In this document: positions 59,162 to 64,000 of the stretch, piece by piece | How the letters are laid out: the number at the start of each line of letters is the position of its first letter | Position numbering within the stretch: the stretch's first letter is position 1 | Assembly (NCBI RefSeq): GCF_047219225.1 | Contig: NZ_CP178208.1 | Coordinates: forward strand, 1,860,001-1,924,000 | From: IMCC45349 sp047219225 | GTDB lineage: Bacteria > Bacteroidota > Bacteroidia > Flavobacteriales > Flavobacteriaceae | Direction of reading: 5' to 3' | DNA length: 64,000 nucleotides | Made by a program: the position numbers and the translations under genes | Notes under the pieces: model-generated | Seen by the model: the letters and a program-made list of their open reading frames with translations, nothing else | Database searches by the model: none | Told to the model about the DNA's origin: nothing

Positions 59162-59186
59162 GTCTTTGTTTTTTAGTTTTTAAGAA

Positions 59187-59462
59187 TTAAACGATTGCAA
59201 GAATGTCGCTTTCGCGCATAATTAAATAGTCTTTTCCTTCTAATTTTAATTCGGTACCTGCATATTTACCATATAAAACAGTATCTCCATTTTTTACAGT
59301 TAAAGGTTCGTCTTTTGTTCCTGTTCCTATGGCAACAACTTTACCTTTTTGAGGTTTTTCTTTTGCATTATCTGGAATAATAATTCCTGAAGCAGTTTTT
59401 GTTTCTGCTTGCATTGGTTCTATAAGAACTCTGTCTGCTAATGGTTTAATGTTTAAAGCCAT
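59187..59462 (-). CDS. groS: Co-chaperonin GroES
   Basis: A 91-residue lid protein for GroEL. The N-terminal INIKPL-type strand reads LNIKPLADRVLIEPM, the mobile loop is ETKTASGIIIPDNAKEKP, and GTVVAIG-type and YGKYAGTELKLEG segments are typical. groS-groL order on the same strand is the standard operon. Confidence 0.97.
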   Translation of the reverse strand: MALNIKPLADRVLIEPMQAETKTASGIIIPDNAKEKPQKGKVVAIGTGTKDEPLTVKNGDTVLYGKYAGTELKLEGKDYLIMRESDILAIV

Positions 59463-59558
59463 TGTGTTTTATATTTATTTTAATTAATATTTGTTTTAAC
59501 GCTAAAGCGTTATTCTAAAATTGTGCCAATAGGTTTAGACTGACAAACTTGCAGAAAC

Positions 59559-59590
59559 AAAAAAGCCAACGAAATTTCGTTGGCTTTTTT
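59559..59590 (-). terminator. Terminator of secG
   Basis: AAAAAAGCCAACGAAA pairs perfectly with its complement TTTCGTTGGCTTTTTT (16 bp, self-complementary), 20 bp past the secG stop; it ends the miaB-to-secG gene run and separates it from groS. Confidence 0.88.
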
Positions 59591-59609
59591 GTTAGTATTT
59601 TTTGTCAGT

Positions 59610-59969
59610 TTATTGAACTGAGTCGTTACTTGTTGGGTTAGCAACATCTGTAGCAGTGTTATCTGTTGTAGCTGCTGGTTGCGATGTTGTTGTTGCATCA
59701 CCATCTAATGCTTTAGATTCAGAATCTCCAGAAGGACCTCCAATAGCAATGTTAGATAATAATATTAATACTAATAATAGTGTAGCTAATGCCCAAGTAC
59801 TTTTATCTAAAAAGTCGGTTGTTTTTTGTACACCACCTAATTGTTGTGTGCCACCACCACCGAAAGATGATGATAAACCTCCTCCTTTAGGATTTTGTAC
59901 CATAATAACTACTACAAGTAGAAATGCTACAACTACGATTAGGACTAAAAATATTGAAAACGTACTCAT
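59610..59969 (-). CDS. secG: Preprotein translocase subunit SecG
   Basis: A 119-residue membrane protein with two helices (about 1-22 and 50-75) joined by the conserved loop NPKGGGLSSSFGG and followed by a low-complexity Ser/Thr/Asp tail. SecG stimulates SecYEA-driven export. The segment FLDKSTWALATLL is typical. Adjacent genes encode a TPR-like protein and LptE. Confidence 0.94.
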   Translation of the reverse strand: MSTFSIFLVLIVVVAFLLVVVIMVQNPKGGGLSSSFGGGGTQQLGGVQKTTDFLDKSTWALATLLLVLILLSNIAIGGPSGDSESKALDGDATTTSQPAATTDNTATDVANPTSNDSVQ

Positions 59970-59971
59970 TA

Positions 59972-60886
59972 TTATTTATTGTTTTGTTCTTGTAATTCTT
60001 TTACTGCTTGAATTTGGTCTGCAAAGAAACTACTTTTTTCTGGATATTTCAAACTTAATATTTTATAAGATTGAATTGCTTTATCATAGTTTTTTTGTTC
60101 AAGGTAAATTCGCGCTAAAGTTTCTGTCATTAAAGACTCTGGTTGCATGATACGCTCATTTGCAATGTTATGCGTTTTAGTGTCTTTTTTTACAGGTTCA
60201 ATTTTAGGGTTGTTGGTAATGAACTTATCAATTAGATCAAATTTCTTTTGTTTTTGCTCTTTATTTTTGTCACTAACTGGTTCTATTTGCTCATTTTGTT
60301 CTCTAATAATAGGTTTAAAGCTGGTAATTTTTAGCCATTCAGAGAATGAGTGTACTTCACTTTTATTAAACTCTAGAGGTTTTCCTATCTCTAGTTTTTC
60401 TTCTGGTGATGTTTCTTTAATGTTGTTGTCAACATTAATAGCAGTTTTTTCAATCTCTTGAGGTGTAGTTTCTTCTTTAGCTTTAAATAAAGAAGGATCT
60501 AAAACAGGTTCTGCGTCTTTAATATGTTGTTTTAAAGCATCGTCAATGACTACACTTTTATTGATAGAAATATCTTCAAAGTCATTAACATCAATGGTTT
60601 TTAGATGTTGAATGTTTTGTTTAATATGTAGTGAAATCTCATTTTGAAGAAAGTCTTCTGAAGTAATGAAATCAAATAAAACACTTCTGTCGGTTGTGTA
60701 AGCAGCAGTAGTTTTTAATTCTTGATTGTATTTAAAACTTTCTTTGTTTTTTAAGCCTTTAAGGTAAAGAGCTCTTGCTGATTGAAAATATGGGAATTCA
60801 TTAATAATAGATTGTACATCACTAATCTGTTTAGCGTTTAAAGCTTTTGGATGTTGTAGTAAATATGTAAAATCTGTTGTGTTCAT
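59972..60886 (-). CDS. TPR-like protein of the secG-lptE cluster
   Basis: A 304-residue protein without signal peptide or membrane helix. N-terminal part (1-110) is helical (VQSIINEFPYFQSARALYLKGLKN, a TPR-like unit); the middle is charged and probably disordered; the C-terminus (255-300) is a clear TPR (SLMTETLARIYLEQKNYDKAIQSYKILSLKYPE). It starts 8 nt after lptE and ends 2 nt before secG. Function unknown; a role with the envelope genes around it is inferred. Confidence 0.8.
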   Translation of the reverse strand: MNTTDFTYLLQHPKALNAKQISDVQSIINEFPYFQSARALYLKGLKNKESFKYNQELKTTAAYTTDRSVLFDFITSEDFLQNEISLHIKQNIQHLKTIDVNDFEDISINKSVVIDDALKQHIKDAEPVLDPSLFKAKEETTPQEIEKTAINVDNNIKETSPEEKLEIGKPLEFNKSEVHSFSEWLKITSFKPIIREQNEQIEPVSDKNKEQKQKKFDLIDKFITNNPKIEPVKKDTKTHNIANERIMQPESLMTETLARIYLEQKNYDKAIQSYKILSLKYPEKSSFFADQIQAVKELQEQNNK

Positions 60887-60894
60887 TTATAGAA

Positions 60895-61401
60895 TTACCA
60901 TTTTGCTAATGAAGCATTGATTATATCTTGTGTAATGCGGTCAAATATTTCGGTTACAGCAGTGTCTTTTTGACTTCCAACTAACTGTGCACTTCCTGCG
61001 TAATCATAAAAAAATGAAAAACGCTTTTCAAACTCAGCATCTTCATCATACTTGTCAAAAAACCTCACATTCACAGCAATAGTTAGCCTATTTTGTGCTG
61101 CTGTGTTGTCTGCTGTGGCTGTAGTTGGAGAGATTCTATATTCTACGATTTCTCCTTCATATGTTATATCTCCATTTGAAGTCACTAAACTTAAGTTGGT
61201 TTGATTTTGGATTAAATCTTCTAGAGCTATTTTAAAATCACGTTCTAAACCTGGTTCAATTAGAGGTGCATTGTTTTGAAAATAATTTACTTGAAAAGTT
61301 TTTGTTTCAGGACCTAACGAAATGCCTGAAAACGAGTATGCACCACAACTAACAATAGTTATTGTTAAAGCTAAAAAGAGTATTCGTTTTATGTGTTTCA
61401 T
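60895..61401 (-). CDS. lptE: LPS-assembly lipoprotein LptE
   Basis: A 168-residue lipoprotein (lipobox TIVSCGAYS, Cys20). The following YSFSGISLGP and the beta-alpha pattern ending ITQDIINASLAKW match LptE, which plugs the LptD barrel for lipopolysaccharide insertion in the outer membrane. lptD is not in the window. Placed after the sigma-54-type activator with a 91-bp gap. Confidence 0.9.
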   Translation of the reverse strand: MKHIKRILFLALTITIVSCGAYSFSGISLGPETKTFQVNYFQNNAPLIEPGLERDFKIALEDLIQNQTNLSLVTSNGDITYEGEIVEYRISPTTATADNTAAQNRLTIAVNVRFFDKYDEDAEFEKRFSFFYDYAGSAQLVGSQKDTAVTEIFDRITQDIINASLAKW

Positions 61402-61492
61402 TTTATATTAAGCTAAAGCTTATTGTATTGTTTAATGTAAATAACGTATAAATATAAAAAGCATTATAGTATTTACAACTACTTTATCTTTG

Positions 61493-62770
61493 CTAAAGAT
61501 CGAACTGTTTTATTTTTCTATATAGTGTACGCTCACTAATGCCTAATTCGGCAGCTGCAAGTTTACGTTTTCCGTTGTGACGTTCTAAAGATTTCTTTAT
61601 TAACTCTAACTCTTTATCATGTAATGATAATGTTTCCTCTTCTTGAACCTCTTCAGCAAAATGATATTTGTCTTCTTCTGGTGTTTCCTCAATAATTTCA
61701 ATAGCAGGTGTAATAGGTTCTGACGTTTGTTGAGGAATAGAGAGTACTTCTGTTCTACTAGTGTCTACAATATCTTCATCATCTTTACTGTAGATTTTTT
61801 GAATTAAGCCTTCATTGTTTTTTTGAACATCTTGAGTGTTTCCACTTTTCATAAGCTCCATTGTGAGCTTTTTTAAGTCGTTTAAGTCACTTTTCATATC
61901 AAAAAGCACTTTGTACAAAATTTCACGTTCGTTACTAAAATCGCTTTCAGCTTTTTGTTTACCAATAACAGCAGGTAAGTTGCTTCCAACATCAGGAAGA
62001 TAACCTCTTAAGGTGTCTGTTGTAATTGTACGGTTACGTTCAAGTACCGAAATTTGTTCAGCTACATTACGCAATTGTCTAATATTACCACTCCATCTGT
62101 ATTTTTGTAATAATAGAGTAGCGTTATCATCTAGACGAATTGTTGGCATTTTGTATTTAATAGCAAAGTCACTAGCAAACTTTCTAAATAATAAATGAAT
62201 ATCGTCTTTACGTTTGCGAAGTGCTGGTAAATGAATTTCTACAGTACTTAATCTGTAATAAAGGTCTTCTCTAAATTTTTCTTTTTGAATGGCTTCAAAC
62301 ATATTAACGTTTGTAGCTGCTACAATACGTACATTGGTTTTTTGTACTTTACTAGAGCCAACTTTAATAAATTCACCATTTTCTAAAACACGTAATAAAC
62401 GTACTTGAGTTGTTAGTGGTAATTCACCAACTTCATCAAGGAAAATGGTGCCGCCATCAGCCACTTCAAAATAACCTGAACGTGTTTGTGTAGCTCCTGT
62501 AAAGGCGCCTTTTTCGTGACCAAACAATTCACTGTCTATCGTTCCTTCTGGTATAGCACCACAATTTACTGCAATATATTTTCCGTGTTTACGATGAGAT
62601 AATTGATGAATAATTTTTGGAATACTTTCTTTACCAACACCACTTTCACCAGTTACTAGTACAGAAATATCAGTTGGGGCTACTTGAATGGCTTTTTCAA
62701 TAGCACGATTTAAACCAGCATCATTACCAATAATGCCAAAACGTTGTTTTATTGCTTGTACTGATTCCAT
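61493..62770 (-). CDS. Sigma-54-interacting Fis-family regulator
   Basis: A 425-residue activator: AAA+ domain (about 8-240) with Walker A GESGVGKE, the sigma-54 contact loop GAFTGAT and the R-finger region, then a linker and a C-terminal Fis helix-turn-helix (about 395-423, RKLAAAELGISERTLYRKIKQF). There is no N-terminal receiver or sensor domain, so its signal is unknown. It lies between miaB (6-bp gap) and lptE. In Bacteroidota such proteins occur near lptE by my recollection. Confidence 0.93.
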   Translation of the reverse strand: MESVQAIKQRFGIIGNDAGLNRAIEKAIQVAPTDISVLVTGESGVGKESIPKIIHQLSHRKHGKYIAVNCGAIPEGTIDSELFGHEKGAFTGATQTRSGYFEVADGGTIFLDEVGELPLTTQVRLLRVLENGEFIKVGSSKVQKTNVRIVAATNVNMFEAIQKEKFREDLYYRLSTVEIHLPALRKRKDDIHLLFRKFASDFAIKYKMPTIRLDDNATLLLQKYRWSGNIRQLRNVAEQISVLERNRTITTDTLRGYLPDVGSNLPAVIGKQKAESDFSNEREILYKVLFDMKSDLNDLKKLTMELMKSGNTQDVQKNNEGLIQKIYSKDDEDIVDTSRTEVLSIPQQTSEPITPAIEIIEETPEEDKYHFAEEVQEEETLSLHDKELELIKKSLERHNGKRKLAAAELGISERTLYRKIKQFDL

Positions 62771-62776
62771 GTTTGG

Positions 62777-64000
62777 TTAATTGTTATCTGAATATCCAAC
62801 GGCTTCTCCCATTAAAGTAGCACTTGTACAATCAGTTATTTTTACATTTACAAACTCACCAACTTTATAGTTTTCTTTAGGGAATACTACCATAGTGTTT
62901 TGGCTGTTGCGACCAGCCCAATGAGCATCTGAACGTTTTGATGATTTCTCAATTAACACTTCTTCAACTTTTCCAACATGTGCTTGTGTGCGTTCTAAAC
63001 CATGTTTTTGTTGTAATTGAATAATTTCGTTTAATCTGCGCTTTTTTACATCTTCAGGAATATCATCTTCCATTTTACGTCCAGCCATGGTTCCTGGTCT
63101 TTCAGAATAAGCAAACATGAAACCAAAGTCGTATTTTACATATTCCATTAAGCTTAATGTGTCTTGATGGTCTTCTTCAGTTTCTGTAGGGAAACCTGCA
63201 ATCATATCTTGACTAATTGCACAATCTGGAATAATACGTTTTATGTTATCTATCATTTCAAAATACTCTTCACGTGTATGTTGACGGTTCATTTCTTTTA
63301 AAATGCGATTACTACCACTTTGAACAGGTAAGTGAATGTATTTACAAATGTTTTTATGTCTAGCCATGGCTTCAATAACATCCATGGTCATATCTTGTGG
63401 ATTAGATGTAGAGAAGCGAAAACGCATTTTTGGTTGCGCTTTAGCGCATAAATCTAAAAGATTAGCAAAATTAACTGAGGTTGCTTTTTGCATTTCAGAA
63501 GCTTTTTCAAAATCTTTTTTTAGACCACCACCATACCATAGGTAGCTATCTACGTTCTGCCCAAGAAGTGTTACTTCTTTAAAGCCTTTACTCCATAAAT
63601 CGTTAATCTCTTCAATAATACTTTGAGGATTTCTACTGCGCTCACGACCTCTAGTAAAAGGTACTACGCAAAATGTACACATATTGTCGCAACCTCTAGT
63701 AATAGATACAAAAGCAGTAACACCATTACTGTTAAGTCTTACAGGAGCAATGTCGCCATAAGTTTCTTCTTTAGATAAAATTACGTTTACAGCGTCACGA
63801 CCTTCATCAACTTCGGCAATAAGATTAGGAAGGTCTTTATAAGCATCTGGACCTACAACCAAATCAACAATTTTTTCTTCTTCTAAGAATTTGCTTTTTA
63901 AACGTTCTGCCATACAACCTAAAACACCAACCTTCATGCTAGGATTAATCTTTTTTACAGCATTGTACTTTTCTAAACGTTTGCGAACGGTTTGTTCTGC
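62777..64000 (-). CDS. miaB: tRNA-2-methylthio-N6-dimethylallyladenosine synthase, 5' truncated
   Basis: A radical-SAM methylthiotransferase acting on i6A37 of tRNA. The frame continues to the right edge (codons before the apparent Met at 63937 read AEQTVRKRLEKYN), so the N-terminal part of the UPF0004 domain, with its first cluster cysteine, lies outside. Visible: GVLGCMAERLK, the radical-SAM CDNMCTFC (CxxxCxxC), and a C-terminal TRAM domain (about the last 65 residues). The stop at 62777 is 6 bp from the sigma-54-type activator, suggesting co-transcription. Confidence 0.96.
   Translation of the reverse strand, partial: AEQTVRKRLEKYNAVKKINPSMKVGVLGCMAERLKSKFLEEEKIVDLVVGPDAYKDLPNLIAEVDEGRDAVNVILSKEETYGDIAPVRLNSNGVTAFVSITRGCDNMCTFCVVPFTRGRERSRNPQSIIEEINDLWSKGFKEVTLLGQNVDSYLWYGGGLKKDFEKASEMQKATSVNFANLLDLCAKAQPKMRFRFSTSNPQDMTMDVIEAMARHKNICKYIHLPVQSGSNRILKEMNRQHTREEYFEMIDNIKRIIPDCAISQDMIAGFPTETEEDHQDTLSLMEYVKYDFGFMFAYSERPGTMAGRKMEDDIPEDVKKRRLNEIIQLQQKHGLERTQAHVGKVEEVLIEKSSKRSDAHWAGRNSQNTMVVFPKENYKVGEFVNVKITDCTSATLMGEAVGYSDNN

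Noticed and set aside
57744..59183. Several 74-93-codon plus-strand ORFs opposite groL
   Set aside because: Antisense shadows of the low-stop GroEL frame; no coherent domain and no promoter.
59656..60150. 164-codon plus-strand ORF opposite secG and the TPR-like gene
   Set aside because: It spans two real minus-strand genes, and its composition is low-complexity.
1..64000. tRNA, rRNA, CRISPR, insertion sequences, prophage or replication origin
   Set aside because: No cloverleaf, repeat array, transposase, integrase or origin-like cluster was seen on either strand.

Overview
The window is a dense, AT-rich chromosomal segment from a member of the Bacteroidota, almost certainly a marine-type Flavobacteriaceae. 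Supporting marks are gliding genes (gldA, gldB, gldC), a type IX secretion C-terminal sorting domain, an XrtF exosortase pair, a split metH, GIN-domain and DUF3857 proteins, promoters of the TAnnTTTG type and frequent TTG/GTG starts without Shine-Dalgarno sequences. I cannot name the genus. No rRNA, tRNA, CRISPR array, insertion sequence or prophage was seen; this is core chromosome with a few accessory genes.

Bases 1-10752 form a methionine/sulfur block: a homoserine acyltransferase-like/aspartokinase/homoserine dehydrogenase fusion (cut by the left edge), a PLP sulfhydrylase, an Rrf2 regulator, a PAPS reductase-like cysH, a SAM-I riboswitch, a two-gene methionine synthase, a 31-residue membrane peptide and metF. 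Two control layers are visible: a perfect inverted repeat at the cysH start site (probable Rrf2 operator) and the SAM riboswitch, whose downstream hairpin buries the metH start codon. Then come a PagL-like lipid A deacylase, a GIN lipoprotein, pta-ackA (minus strand) and gldA.

Bases 17031-21175 hold a phenylalanine/tyrosine operon (pheA, aminotransferase, tyrA, DAHP synthase-chorismate mutase). It is preceded by what looks like a complete ribosome-mediated attenuator: a 25-codon leader ORF with 10 aromatic codons, an antiterminator segment inside that ORF and an intrinsic terminator ending 3 nt before pheA. I consider this the most interesting system in the window. The next part (21196-33943) is housekeeping: rsgA, dtd, two DUF3857 proteins (the second a probable pseudo-transglutaminase), mazG, aroA, queA, rlmN, a T9SS-secreted protein and a polyprenyl synthetase. 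The 701-base interval 33944-34644 contains a minus-strand gene broken in two poly-A runs, then an ECF promoter.

Bases 34645-37125 are an ECF sigma/putative anti-sigma/outer-membrane protein module. There follow a DUF885 lipoprotein, dnaG (lacking the usual zinc ligands), an atypical response regulator with Glu at the phosphorylation position, nadE, gldB-gldC, a sulfotransferase and the rod-shape operon mreBCD-mrdA-rodA, then purH and an fRMsr-like GAF protein. Bases 52229-57471 carry xrtF with its partner, then a metal (probably copper) cluster: HYC_CC_PP protein, TonB receptor, HMA-domain protein, heavy-metal-binding lipoprotein. A perfect 21-bp terminator hairpin closes this cluster and at the same time encodes the signal peptide of the next lipoprotein. 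The right end has groL-groS, secG, a TPR-like protein, lptE, a sigma-54-type activator and miaB (cut by the right edge).
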